This document shows positions 1 through 11,466 of a stretch of 64,000 nucleotides of DNA, one piece after another. Both the position numbers and the translations under genes were made by a program. The number at the start of each line of letters is the position of its first letter. The stretch's first letter is position 1. The notes under the pieces are model-generated. The model did not search any database. It was not told where the DNA came from and saw only the letters and a program-made list of their open reading frames with translations. This DNA is from Magnolia sinica (Eukaryota > Streptophyta > Magnoliopsida > Magnoliales > Magnoliaceae), in the NCBI RefSeq assembly GCF_029962835.1, contig NC_080574.1:21054001-21118000 (forward strand). The letters are read 5' to 3'.

Positions 1-98
1 ATCACCACATTTTTTTACCATGAGGTATGTATTATATCCAAACCATCAGTTAAATTGGCAAGCTAGTTGTAAAACTGGATCCCTAACAAAATGCAAAA

Positions 99-613
99 GA
101 CGCGGATTTCCTGTAAAGGCCTTTCGCGTGAAGTTCCTGCACAGGGATGCTGGGTGGGGCCCACCTCCATGTTTGTGGTAAATCTATCCTGTTCATCCGT
201 TTGGCGAGCTCATTTTAGAAAAAAAAACAAAAAATGGGGTGGATATAATACTCAAGTGGGCCACACGAGAGGGAAAGTTGGGGAAAGAAATATATACCGT
301 TGAAACCTTCCTAGGATCCACTTTGATTTTTATATGCCATCAAAACCGTTTATAAGGTCATTACTACAAATTTAACCTGAAGCAAAGCTTTTATGGCCAT
401 AAAAATGTTTAAACGGTTCTCACTGAATCCTCACTGTTTCCTCTGGTGCGGACCACTTGAGTTTTGGATCCAATTCATTTTTGGTTGAATGTAGTAAAAT
501 GAGCTTGAAAGACGGATGAACGGAGTAGGTTTCCCACAAACATGGAGGTGGGCCCCACCTAGTATCCTTGCGCAGGAACTTCCTCCGAAAGGCTTTCGCA
601 GGAAATCCACGTC
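99..613. mobile_element. palindromic GGGCCCACC element, copy P1 (full)
   Basis: The two ends are inverted copies of each other. The left arm starts GACGCGGATTTCC and runs through AAGTTCCTGC to GGTGGGGCCCACCTCCATG. The right arm reads back the same path from 613. The interior carries the family landmarks, such as GGACCACTTGAGTTTTGGAT near 450-470. No transposase and no clear target-site duplication were seen. ORFs at 91-303 and 420-674 lie in the arms and are not genes. Confidence 0.75.
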
Positions 614-1460
614 CAGTATAGCTCGGAGCTCGAGGAGTTTCGGCGCTCGTCTTCGCACGAGGTGTGTGATACACCAGCCAATCCGCTTCTAATTCATCGG
701 ACCATCAAAACGAATTCTCACTCCACGATCACTGCATAATTACGCGTCCGCAGGTTTTCCCGCCTGCGGGCCACGAGAAACCGTTGTCTCGCGGCTACGA
801 AGATTTCTCTGCTCGCAGCTTTCCTGCTCAGTTTCCATTTTCTCTCAACGCACCAAAAATAGAAAAAAAGAAAGAAGAGAAGAAGCAGAAGAAGAAGAAG
901 AAGAAGAAGAAGAATAGGTAGGGAGTAAGATTTCAATCTTAACCTTTTCTTTTATAACGCTTTTGGGCCTTGTTTTCTCGCCCCTTCTGAGTGTAGCAGT
1001 CGCGGCATTACTTATGGGTGGGGCCTCCCTTTTCCACGATCCGGACCTTTCTTCTGGTGGGCCCCGCCATGGATCGGCATTTCCCTGCTGAAAGCTCCGT
1101 TGTAGTCGGGTAATCATAGCCATCCAACCGGGCCGAGCTTAGTGCTGCCCTAGAAATTGAAGAATTCCGCAGTGGTACAATCCTAGCCATTCAATGTTCA
1201 CATTCGATGTACACGAGTGGTTCAGCGGACGAGTCCCTGGCTTGATTTTCAAGCTACGTTCCATTTGCCATGGGGCTCACCGGATAAATGCTCCTGATAT
1301 CGCAGGCGTTGGGGCATGCTTGTGCTTGCCGAGTGCAGATGCCCGTCTGTAAATAGCCCTCTCGGCATTATTGATTTTAAGATTTGTTATTGCTAATCTG
1401 CTGTTGGTTTGTTTGGTTCCACTTATTTAAGGGGTTGTTTGGCTCCCTCGAATCTTAATT
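614..1460. other. no gene seen; (GAA)n tract
   Basis: This stretch is relatively GC-rich and holds a (GAA)n microsatellite at about 880-914. ORFs on the minus strand here are leucine or serine runs made by that microsatellite. It could be the 5' flank of a gene outside the window, but nothing proves it. Confidence 0.5.
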
Positions 1461-2103
1461 GGGCTGTTTGGTAGCAGCAAAAGTTCCGTCCCTGACAAGT
1501 ATATTGTCCATGGTTTGTTTACTACTCGTCTGCACGTATTGACTGCTTGTTGATTTTTTAATTTTCTATAGTTACAGGGCTTTTCTTGTTCCTATAAGAA
1601 CTAGAGACCACCTTATCCTCATCATGACACACGTCGGACCCTTCTCTTGTGGTACAGATGTGCCATATGTGCGAAAAGTTTCACTGTTTATATTTGAGTG
1701 CTGAAGATGTACCACATGCAACTTTTTGTGCCCTTCATGTGCTGCGTGATGTGCTGCATTTGTCACATGTGCTAAGGTCTACATGCAATGCATATGCTAT
1801 GCATGCAACGTACATCTTCAAGTACACCATGTGCGATATATGCCCTTATACATCTTCAAGCACCTTGCATGTGCCACATATGCCACTGTACATTTTCAAG
1901 CACTAAACGTGTACCGCATGTTCCAAGTTTTTAGTGTGTTCATGCACCATTTGTTTCAAATAATCCTTCCTTGCTCCATGTATTTGATGAACATCATGAG
2001 AATAATTAGTATAGGATGGCATGACTGGGCCAGATAAGACTGGGACGATGCTCACCTAGACGAGCTATCTAGGAACAAACTCTTATTACTACCAAACGAG
2101 CCC
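1461..2103. mobile_element. putative TIR element (GGGCTGTTTGGTAG ends)
   Basis: Starts GGGCTGTTTGGTAG and ends CTACCAAACGAGCCC, an inverted pair about 640 bp apart. There is no coding capacity, so it looks like a non-autonomous DNA element. A target-site duplication was not found. Confidence 0.45.
1811..1930. repeat. short minisatellite, about 3 x 38-40 bp
   Basis: Three degenerate units begin ACATCTTCAAG (1811), ACATCTTCAAG (1849) and ACATTTTCAAG (1889), each followed by a CATGTGCCACATATGCC-like block. They lie inside the TIR element at 1461-2103. Confidence 0.6.
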
Positions 2104-3019
2104 AAAAGGTCAATGCAAAGTGTTCTCGGGAAACAAATTCTTTGAGAAAGAGGTTTTGTATCATGTTTGGTGCTAGGAAAGCCATTCTAAGGAATTCATA
2201 AACTGTCTTTGGGTACTGAGAGAGGACAAAATCATAAAAATATGACCATTGGAGGGGATTAATTCCCTTGGAATTTGCTCAAATTCTCTCCCTAGCCACC
2301 CGGATAACAGAATCGGTCCATATCATGGATCCTATTTCAAAAAAGGCTACTTTTCAAGTAGCCAAATGACCCCTAGCCTTGAGAAAAAAAAGAGGCATAA
2401 TTACAATAAGCAATGTGATTTTTATTGCTTGATTTGCCCAAACTTGTGAACTAAGACATTACTTTTGATCAATTTATTAGTTTGTTTATTATTCAAGGGA
2501 TTTTATTTCTTCTTCATTGATTATATTCCACAATTGGAACTTCCCCAAGGTCCTTTGGAATTATTTCCATTTCCTTAAGGATTTTTTTTTGCAAGGTTAC
2601 ACCAATGTTCTTGTGAGGCCATGGAAGTATTCTTAAGAAGTTTATTTTGTTCACCTTTTTATGGGATTTGAGGAAGGAAAGAAGTAGGAGAATCTTTGAA
2701 AGAAAGGAGAGATTATGGATGGTTTGTGGGCATAACAGAAGTTCACTTTTTGGTTGGCCCTTGTAAAAAAAATTGAAGGTGTGTTGGTGAAAGATCTTTT
2801 AACAAATTTGACAATAAATTCTACACGAAGTCATCATCGCTCCTAGGAATCCATCCCCTTGGGCTGCTTTGCATTTGGATACTTGGAAGCTTCATGTGGT
2901 CAAATTTTCAAGCAGTGCTCTAGGACCCTTTGGGTTTGGGTTGCACCTTTAGAAATTGGGACATAAGGCATATCTTATACTATTCTGGTTTTGCCAATGT
3001 TGGGGGCTTGATGCGTCAC
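2104..3019. other. no gene seen
   Basis: AT-rich sequence without conserved coding, clear repeats or RNA genes that I can recognise. Confidence 0.4.
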
Positions 3020-3175
3020 ACTAAACAGAGAGAACACAAATATCAGCTTGATCCAACACTTCTGTGCATGGTCCACTTTGGATCCACCTCATCTTTTATC
3101 TCATTTTATAAAATGATCTTTTAACATGGATGAAGGTCATACATCATGGTGGGCCCATGAAACTACGTTATGTCA
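3020..3175. mobile_element. half copy of palindromic element (P2)
   Basis: Only the right half is present. It has the family segments ATATCAGCTTGATCC and GGTCCACTTTGGATCCACC, then the terminal ACATCATGGTGGGCCCA. It abuts the copia fragment that begins near 3218, so one of the two probably truncated the other. Confidence 0.6.
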
Positions 3176-3217
3176 ACACACTTCCGGTGATTCCCAAGGG
3201 ATGCCGATTGCCTATTG

Positions 3218-4121
3218 ATGTGGTGAATGAAACCAAATCCTTATTGTCTTCTTAATTTGACAAGGACTTGGGAGAAGCTGATGTGATTCTTGGAATCAAA
3301 ATTGTCAAAGATTTTAATGGAATGACTTTATCACAATCACACTATGTTGAGAAAATCCTAAGAAAATATAATCTTTTTTTATTGTGCACCTACAAGCACT
3401 CTTTTTGATCCTCATGTGAAATTGTGTAAAAATGAGGGTTATAGCATATTACAATTGGAGTACTCTAGTGTTATTGGACACTTAATGTATCTAATGAATT
3501 GTACCAGACTTGATATTGCATATGCAATTGGTAAGTAGATACATCAGTAATCCTGGACAAGATCATTGGAATGCTGTGAATAGAGTACTAAGATATTTGA
3601 AAAAGATCTGCAGCTATGGTCTTAGGTACAATAGATATCTAGCTATGCTAAAGGAGTATAATGATGCTAATTGGATATAAAATTCAATTGAATCCAAGTC
3701 CACTAGTGGTTACGTGTTCACTCTTAGGGGAGCTACAATTTCCTGGAAATCTAAGAAGCATACTTGTATCTCTCGATCCACGATGGAATTCAAGTTTATT
3801 GCTCTTACAACTGCATGTGAAGAAGTAGAATGGTTGAAGAGTCTGCTTTCAGATATACCTATGTGGGGTAAACCTGTAGTAGCAATTATGTTGAATTGTG
3901 ATAGCCAAGCTGCTATAGTTAAGGCAAACAATTGGAACTACAATGGGAAATCTAGTCATCCACATCTGAGGCATACCTTAGTCAAGCAATTAATCAAGGA
4001 TATGATAATTGCAACTGACTTCGTGGGGTCCAAGGCCAATCTAGCCGATCCACTAATTAAAGTGCTAGCCAAAGAGTTAGTGATAAGTACATTGAGGGGA
4101 ATGGGGCCGAGTTTCATTTAA
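3218..4121 (+). pseudogene. Ty1/copia polyprotein fragment (RT C-terminus and RNase H)
   Basis: The three frames together give the end of a copia reverse transcriptase (DLGEADVILGIKI, SHYVEKILRKYN, then HLMYLMNCTRLDIAYAIG and RVLRYLKK), followed by the RNase H region ([32 protein letters not shown]) and the family's C-terminus ([17 protein letters not shown]). The longest open part is 3714-4121. In-frame stops (for example near 3254 and 3678) and a frameshift around 3380 break it, and everything upstream of the RT finger region is missing. It is a dead 3' fragment. Family identity is strong from motif order. The DIAYAIG and ADPLIK blocks are degenerate versions of DIAYAVG and ADPLTK. Confidence 0.88.
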
Positions 4122-4289
4122 ATAAATCATCAACAATGGGAACCCAACATATATGATTGGAGATCGCAAGAACTAGGTTCATTTGATAACAATAGGTTGC
4201 TTTGAGTGATTTGATATTGGCATTACAAATGTATAAATTGAGAGCCCTATTCCTATGATGTGGTAGTGCCCCATGACCTACAGCAGTAG

Positions 4290-5635
4290 GAGGTTGGACT
4301 GTGTTTTTAATGAGTATCATAACTGTGATATAATGGAATGTTTAACTATAGGTACATTCTTGATGGACTCACTTACATGAGTGTGGAAGAGGGGCCATTT
4401 CGTATAAGAATTGGGACATTTTTTAGAACGCTCATGAAATTGGGATAGTTTCATTGGGATAAAACATTGCTGTAACGTGGTGAGTAGTTCAAGTTGTTCA
4501 GAAATGTTGTGTGATGTGTTTGGGTCTCTTCTCTTGGCTTAATGGTAGACACTGTGTGTCTCATCTCTGAGGTCAAGGGTTTGAGAACCCATGCGTGTGT
4601 GGGGTGGTAGTGTGCGTTTCTCACCTTTTAAAAAAATTGTGGTGAGTAGTTCTAAACTCCATGTTATTACCACCTGACAAACCATATATATTTACACTAG
4701 GCAAGGTTCAAATATTTAAGATATATTTGCTGATGCACTTTCTTTCACTGATTTGCCCAATTGGTTTACCCTTCAACTATCTTCACCGTTTTTCCTAATT
4801 TTTTAAATTGTGAGGTGGTTGTTAGAAAAATGGATTTAAAAAATACGGAAAAAACTTGGATTTAAAAAATAAGAAAAAACTTAGTTCTTCCTATTTTGTC
4901 CTGTAGTGTTGGTTATCCCCATTTGTCTTCTAGTATTGATTTTAGTCGTTAGAAACTTGGGATGGGAAAGCCTTTATATTAGACCCTTTGCTTGTAGTTT
5001 GTATTGGAAAGCAAGACTATGCCAAGGGATCAACCTTGCACACGTGCATGTGCAAACTGGTCGTGGTGAGGCAGTGCAATGTTGTGTGGTTTGTCCTTGA
5101 CTTGGGCACTTGTTTTTATCTGCATAGATGACATTATGCACATGCACTCGTAGGCAGAGAGCTGCTATACACTAACACAATAATCAATGAGCCCTCATGC
5201 ACCGACATGCCATTAATGCGCCGCCTCACATGCGCCTCGTGACCAACGGCCCTAACCTACCTCTTTATAAAGGCATTTCCTTTTCTCATTCTATACACAA
5301 AAATTAGCTATCTTCTTCTCATCTCTAGTTATCTTCTGGGTTTTTCTCTCTACATTCTTCCTTATGGGCAAATTAGAAAGAGCAAGCTTGAGTTCGTGTG
5401 GCTTAGATGGTGTGTGCACCTGATCTAAGTTGTCTATCATTAAGGAGAACTGTTGTATCTCGGAGGCAAAGTAGCCGAGATCCAGTCCATTGAGGATCTT
5501 CCTTCCTTGTGGGGGCAAATATGTCTTTAAGGCAGCAATTGTGACGTGCCTCAGCTCTCTAGTTAATTCTTTTATTATTTCTTGTCTGTGATATTTCTAT
5601 TTTCTACTATATCTCTTTATTAGAACCAACACATA
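4290..5635 (+). repeat. probable 3' LTR of the copia fragment
   Basis: It follows the copia C-terminus at the expected distance. It contains a TATA-like CTCTTTATAAAGG at about 5265-5277, followed by a pyrimidine-rich leader. An R/U5-like stretch near 5515-5560 reads TTTAAGGCAGCAATTGTGACGTG, close to what follows in plant copia LTRs from memory. The end AGAACCAACA near 5630 fits an LTR terminus. The start is a guess because no second LTR is present to align. A SINE interrupts it at 4491. Confidence 0.4.
4491..4638 (+). mobile_element. tRNA-derived SINE with target-site duplication
   Basis: A tRNA-like head carries an A-box-like TTGGCTTAATGGTAGAC (about 4534-4550) and a B-box-like GGTCAAGGGTTTGAGAACCC (about 4571-4590). 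A short 3' region ends in an A run (4629-4636). The insert is flanked by a perfect 14-bp duplication, GTGGTGAGTAGTTC, at 4477-4490 and 4639-4652, as expected for LINE-assisted insertion. The host sequence is the probable copia LTR, so the SINE landed after the copia element. Pol III promoter function is inferred from the boxes only. Confidence 0.75.
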
Positions 5636-5639
5636 TGCC

Positions 5640-6480
5640 TTTTCCAAATCAAGCTTTCAAGTTATGTTGCCACACCCTTGAATCTGGAGTCCAAATACTC
5701 ATGAGCAATCATTGTCCATAATTTGTCTTCATTCTAAATAACCACCTTGAAACTTGGAGATGACCTTCCCAAGAACAAGCTTGAGTCTAGCAGATACAAC
5801 TTCAGATAAAATTTTGTAAGGGGCCTCTAACAAAGCTTATCGGCTTGGATTTTTTCAAACTTTCAGTTCCCTTCGTAGGGATTAGCGCTATAAAAGAAAC
5901 ACCTAAATCTGCCACAAGCTTACCACTCTTGAAAAACTCCTGAATGAAAGCCACAACATCAAGTTTTGCTGTGCACCAAAAGACTCGAAAAAAAAGCCAA
6001 TGGGAAGTAGTCTGGACTCGACACTTTGTCCCTACCCAACTCATCCACAACAGACGTAATTTCTTCCTCTGAAATCGGACACTCAAGAGCAACCACATCC
6101 TTCGCCGACATGGACTGGAAGGAAAGGTTATCCAGCCTAGGCCTTGAAACACCCTCCCCAGACAACAACTGTTGATAGAAGCCGACAATAGCCTCTTCCA
6201 CCTTAACTTCCTCCTCAACTCTTATGCCATCAACCACCACACTATGAATTTTGTTAACCCTTGCTCAGTTGCTTTTGCACTAACTATGCCATGAAAAAAA
6301 CATGGTATTGTTACCCCCCTCCAACCAAGTAACCCTTGATCATGGCCTCCACTTATTCCCTTCCTTCCTCAAGCGACTCTCATATTCAATAATGAGTGCC
6401 TCCCTCCTAACTCACAATCTTGGCATGTTTTGAAATCTCTCCCTTTTGTTATGATTCAGAGTGAAATGCCTTTTTTGTCT
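5640..6480 (-). pseudogene. L1-type LINE ORF2 fragment (pre-RT / RT start)
   Basis: The minus strand reads, in two frames, an ORF2 linker (EEEVKVEEAIVGFYQQLLS, then CPISEEEITSVVDELGRDK at 5959-6240) and the start of the RT (ADLGVSFIALIPTKGTESLK, then KPISFVRGP at 5802-6218). Further on, in a third frame, comes the equivalent of a SKVVSARLK-type block. The residues upstream of 6240 include a WLEGG-like stretch. Frameshifts at about 5990 and 6240 break it. It is an internal fragment with no EN domain and no 3' end. Confidence 0.75.
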
Positions 6481-7149
6481 CCTTTTTAGAGGCATGAGAT
6501 TTTCATGTGTAACAAAGGTGTTGCTATGCTATTAATCCATCGTACATGTGGCGTGCTGATGATACCCCAACCAATCATATTATCAGCTGCATTGCTAAAA
6601 TTACATCCGAGTAGTCCAAATATTGGTACTGTAAATCAGCGGTTAAAAAACGTTGGGAGTCGTTTGTGGTCCTATGCTTTTGGCCTACCCTAGGCTTGGA
6701 ATTTTGTCATTTTGGGCCAACAATATATATTTCACTAGGCTTATTACAATCATCAAGCGAAACATCACACATGCATGCTAATTTGGGATATTAAAGTTGA
6801 TTTAGTAATCAAATTCAAATTCCTATAAATATACTACAAAATTTCGATGCATTCCTATTTTTGGATTCCAGTGCATTTTGATTACAAGCTGCCAAATACA
6901 ATCAATGATTTAGAATCACCTTGATTTGTGATTTGGATTCCAATGCATTCCAAATATAAGCTCCCAAACGAGCTTTTATATGCTCCTCCATGGACCATAC
7001 CTTGAATACTCTATAAATATGTAGTCATTGTCCTATTTAAGATGTACTCTTTTCATTGAAAATATGAATGAAATATTCAAAATTTCTCCATTAGAATCTC
7101 TTCTTCCTTCAGTGGTTTTACATGTCATGGCACGGATAGGTTTGGAAAT
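6481..7149. other. no gene seen; MITE-like segment near 6830-6985
   Basis: AT-rich. About 6830-6985 carries GGATTCCAATGCATTCC and AAGCTCCCAAACGAGC blocks that recur near 63690-63870, so this looks like a copy of a dispersed MITE-like repeat. No coding signal. Confidence 0.4.
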
Positions 7150-8190
7150 AGATGTCGACTGGGGACTTTTTGGTTAAATCGTTGTTCCGATGCTTCCGCA
7201 TACTATGGGCAGCTTTGGATGGTGGCGGCGGATAAGATCATCGTCGTTGATCGCTTCAAACATTGGAACTACAACATGGACAATGGTGGCGGATAAGATC
7301 ATCATCGTCGATCACTTCAAACATTGGAACCACAACATGCCTAGTGTATGCTTTATGTGAAAGAAAGAGGAGGAATTGGTGCATCACCTTTTCATCAATT
7401 GTAAGGAGGTTAGAAAGATCAAGATCTATTTCCTAATGTTGTTTGGCATGGATTGGGTATTCTGCTATTACCGTGTTGGGACACAGAAATGACATATTCA
7501 AAGCAAGGGTTCGAATGCTGTGGAAAATGCTTCCTATGGCTATTGCTGAGAAGTTTGGAAAGAAGTAGACAAGTCTTTGAAAGCAAGGAACCTCCCATCT
7601 GGAATGTGGTGGACCGTATCAAAGGTGGCCTTATTAGTTGGGCTCTTGTTGGAGAGGACTTTTGAGGGTTGAGTTGGTTGACCACTTTGTATTTTATTTA
7701 TGATTGGTCCTAAGACTCCTAGGTGGTGAACAATGAACGCTTTCAGGAAAAACCTGCCCCATTATGGGGGAGTCCGGTTTGTGGAAGCTAAATTTGGATG
7801 GATCTTCTGTTGGTACCTGGGGCCGATTTGAATTGGGGGAGTGATGAGAGGTGATGAAAGCTTGATTCTGTTTTATCCAGGGCTATGCATAAGTGATGCA
7901 ATCAGAAGCCAGGCTTTGGTGTTAAGAGAAGGGCTTTGCCTCTTGGTTTCTACACTTTCCTGGCTGGTTATTGTTGAAGGAGACTCCAAGAGTGCCATCT
8001 CCTGGGCTGGGAATGGCCATGAGGGTGTGAAGGCTTGAATTGGTGTGTTTTTTCAAAATATTATTTATTTATTTATGAAATTCACCTCTTAGCTTCTGGG
8101 TTAAACATATCGTTCACCCATGTTGGATGGGAGGCGAATGGTTTGGTGGACTCCTGGCTAAAGGAGGGTTCAGCTGGTCCATTTCTATTA
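7150..8190 (+). pseudogene. LINE 3' region: zinc-finger-RVT and RNase H remnant
   Basis: In broken frames this reads a zf-RVT-like block (EEELVHHLFINCKEVRK near 7365-7415), then a C-terminal RNase H domain typical of plant LINEs: LNLDGSSVGTWG near 7790, RSQALVLREGLCLLV at about 7900, then VEGDSKSAISWAGN at about 7970, and finally THVGWEANGLVDSWLKEG (about 8120-8170). Stops at 7663, 8036 and elsewhere interrupt it. Also present is a local near-repeat of GGTGGCGGATAAGATCATC (about 7220 and 7284). It is a decayed insertion. Confidence 0.7.
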
Positions 8191-8656
8191 GTACTTCAAT
8201 TCCTTTAGAATGCTGTATTTTTCTCTTTTCCTTATATAATTGTTGATTCTAGAAACACACACACACACACACACAAAAGAAGAAGAAGATGAAGAAGAAG
8301 AAGAAGAGTTACAGAAAGAAGAGGCTGGAGAAGTTGAAATGATGTTTATGGTGCCAAAGAAGTTTAAATGATGTTTTTTAGACATGAATAGGAGCAGCTG
8401 TTTGCAGATTGCTTAGCTTGAAGAAAATCATGTATCCATGTTGTCAGCTGATATGTTTTCATCATTCAAAAAGATAATAAAGTAAGCTGCTTTTACTTTT
8501 TTAGGCCACTTCTACATCATTGTGTTTGTCAATGTTATATTTTTTGGTGAAATCATGGTACTCTACCTTCTACGATAATTGGCAGAGATGTTATGGCTGT
8601 TCCTATTTTTTTCCTTCCTGTTTTTATGAACATCCAACACAACTGGTTAATATGAT

Positions 8657-8699
<43 letters not shown>

Positions 8700-8874
8700 T
8701 TGTTTGGCCCGAACTGCTGTAATAGAACTTGGGAGCTGGTACTCACGTGATGGGAAGTTCTATTTTCCATCATTTTGCTTTTGTCCAAATCATAAGGGTG
8801 TATGGTTTGTAAGATAATAAGACTATTATTAATAAGAATTTCTTCTGAAGTTTTGCCTAAGTATTCATGTTGAT
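8191..8874. other. 5' flank of gene A with CA, GAA and (CT)n microsatellites
   Basis: It holds (AC)11 at 8254-8275 followed by a (GAA)n-like tract, and (CT)18-19 at about 8660-8697. CT tracts are common in plant 5' UTRs, so part of this may be leader of gene A, but I cannot place a transcription start. The reading frame of gene A exon 1 is open upstream only to 8836. Confidence 0.4.
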
Positions 8875-11426
8875 ATGGGACCTGCTTTGGTGAATAAATG
8901 TAACCCAAAATTCCAGGCCACAGTGTGTTCAAAACGGCGTATCAGCTGGTACAATCCCGGGGTTGAGATAAGCAACAAAAAAAGGTGCCTCCGTTCTAAC
9001 AGTTCCAAGTTGAATTCTTCTAGTCATCCACAACAAAAATACGTAAGCATCAGTAAAATGGATTCCATTTCTTGTGATGAAGACTACATGAGATTCCTGA
9101 AATCTTTAAGAGCAAACAATGGTTCAAATTGCATGGAAGACGATACTGATTTTGAATATAAACTGTTCTTGGACCATCTGAGGGAAGATGGCAAATCATA
9201 TGTTCTTGAAATGATAGATTTAGAGTGTGAAGTGCCTATATTTGTTAAGTACGAAGGAGATGATGGGTCATCTGATGAGATCAAGTTAGAAAGTCAGAGC
9301 TCAGGCAGTATTGCAGGTAAAAGAAGAAGGCCCTGCACGGCTAAAAAGGGTCGGAAATGTCATAAATCAGGTCCTGCACATTGCAAGGGAAATAGAGGGC
9401 TGAGACGAAAATCTGGTAAAGTTGTCACGTGTTCATACTCTCCTGACTGTGACTGTAAAACTGGAGAGCCTTTAGAGGATGACAGCTATCAGACATTCCT
9501 AAACCATGTTAGATTGCATGGTTACTCAATGATTTTGGAACTCGAGAATGGTATTTCAGTCAAATATGAAGAAGAAAATGAAGATTTGACTGCATCAGAA
9601 GTATCAACAACAAAGGATGCTCTACATCAGAGTGAGCTAGTGTCAACATTGTATTCAACTTCTCAGCAGCTTTCAGATTCTTCTGTAAGCATTTTATTCA
9701 GTTGCTGCAACAATAATTTGCTTTAGTCTCTCATCTTAATATGTGTGTTATCACTCTTTCTTTTTTTTTGGATTTATTATTTCATTTTGGCATTATGCTT
9801 ATACTGTACTTGTCTCGTATAATATTTTGCAAATTCAGGTTTATGAAGTTGATGGAAGTTCCCTAGACCTACAGCCTCACTGCAAATTGTCATATTTTAG
9901 GAAGAAACTTATGGCTTTTCTGAACATGCCATATGACCCAAAGGAGCATGAAGAGCTGTTTAAAGAAGCGACTAGTTGTAAGGCGTTGTATAGTCAGAGA
10001 GTCCTACGTACGTCGTGCAAATCATATCCAACAATGAAACATGGCATATCATATCTTGATCATCACCCTGGTAAGCAGTATGAATGCAGCTAGAATTTTT
10101 CTTCATATTATCTCATGATAATTGGAGTCAATAATTTATAAAGTTGCTTTGTTTTTATGCATTTTCCAAATGTGCATCGCTATTCGTATATTTAAGCTGT
10201 TAAAACATCATTCTTATTATGACTGAAGTATTAGGGCTCAAAATTTCTTAGCATGTTTTTGGTTTCTTCTTGCACTTCCAAAATATCATTTTCTTTTGAC
10301 ACCTACGAGTCAGATGGCCCAGTTATCTTTTATGCACTTCATTAGCCAGTTCTATTTAAAAAAATGGAAACACTGCGTGGATCATTAGTTGTAGTTCTTC
10401 CTATATGAAAGTTAGATTTTCTGCTTGTCATCCAAGGATAGCAAAGACCATTTTTTTTTTCAATAGCATGTAAAAGCTGTGTAGACCATTAATTCCAAGT
10501 AGGGAAACCGAAAGATCCAAGTTTACAGAAGTCCGATAGTTTGTTGAGACTTGAGACAGACTGCTTCATATAGCCATCACTTCCAATTTGACAGCGAATG
10601 ATATAGCACATAGCCAAAAAGAAAATAATATATACGCGCACATGTGTATGCACACACATGTGCACTCATCACCATCATCATATCATTCCACTCTATTGAG
10701 GACCATATCCTTAGTTAAACCGTAGTTGTCAAATCCTCTCTCTCTCTCTCTCTCCCCCCCAACACACACACACACCTTTTTGGGCCTTCCCCTACTTTCC
10801 GTAGTCTTCAATTTGAGTAAACTCGCTCCTTCTGACTGACGTAGTTCTTAGTTTCCGTTGCACATGACTAAACCATCTGAGTCTACCTCCCCTCATCTTA
10901 TTACCTATTGGTGCTAGACCAAAGTTCCCTCCAATGCATTCATTTGTAATTCTATCCTTCCTAAGTTCCCTCAAATACATTTATTTGTAATTCTATCCAT
11001 CCTCCTCTTGCTACTCATCCATCTCAACATTCTCATTTTGCTGCACCTATCCTATGAACATGTTGTTCTTTAACTGTCCAACGTTCCGTCCCCAAAAGCT
11101 GGCTGGTCTGATAGCTATCCTATAAAATTTCCCTTTAACTTTGTTTGGTACACGATGATCACATAAAACTCTAGAGGCACTTATCTTGAGTTATATGAGT
11201 AACATCCTTCTCAATTTCTCCACTCTCATGAGCTATCGACCCAAGAAACTAATTCTTCGTTTCCACTTCTGTTGTTACTAAAATTGCATTTCATATACTC
11301 CACAGTGGGACTTCTACGCTCATACTGCTGGTCCCAATCTTGGATGCAGGAGGGTTGCATCAGGTTGGCAGCCAGTGTCGAACTTACATGATTACATGAC
11401 AGCTTTTATCATGAATCATATATATA

Positions 11427-11466
<40 letters not shown>

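Noticed and set aside
845..1123. 92-aa minus-strand ORF with a serine run
   Set aside because: The run is the (GAA)n microsatellite read in one frame; the same tract gives a leucine run in another frame.
4528..4600. a functional tRNA gene
   Set aside because: A/B-box-like sequences are present, but no full cloverleaf was apparent, and the segment ends in an A tail with a TSD, so it is a SINE.
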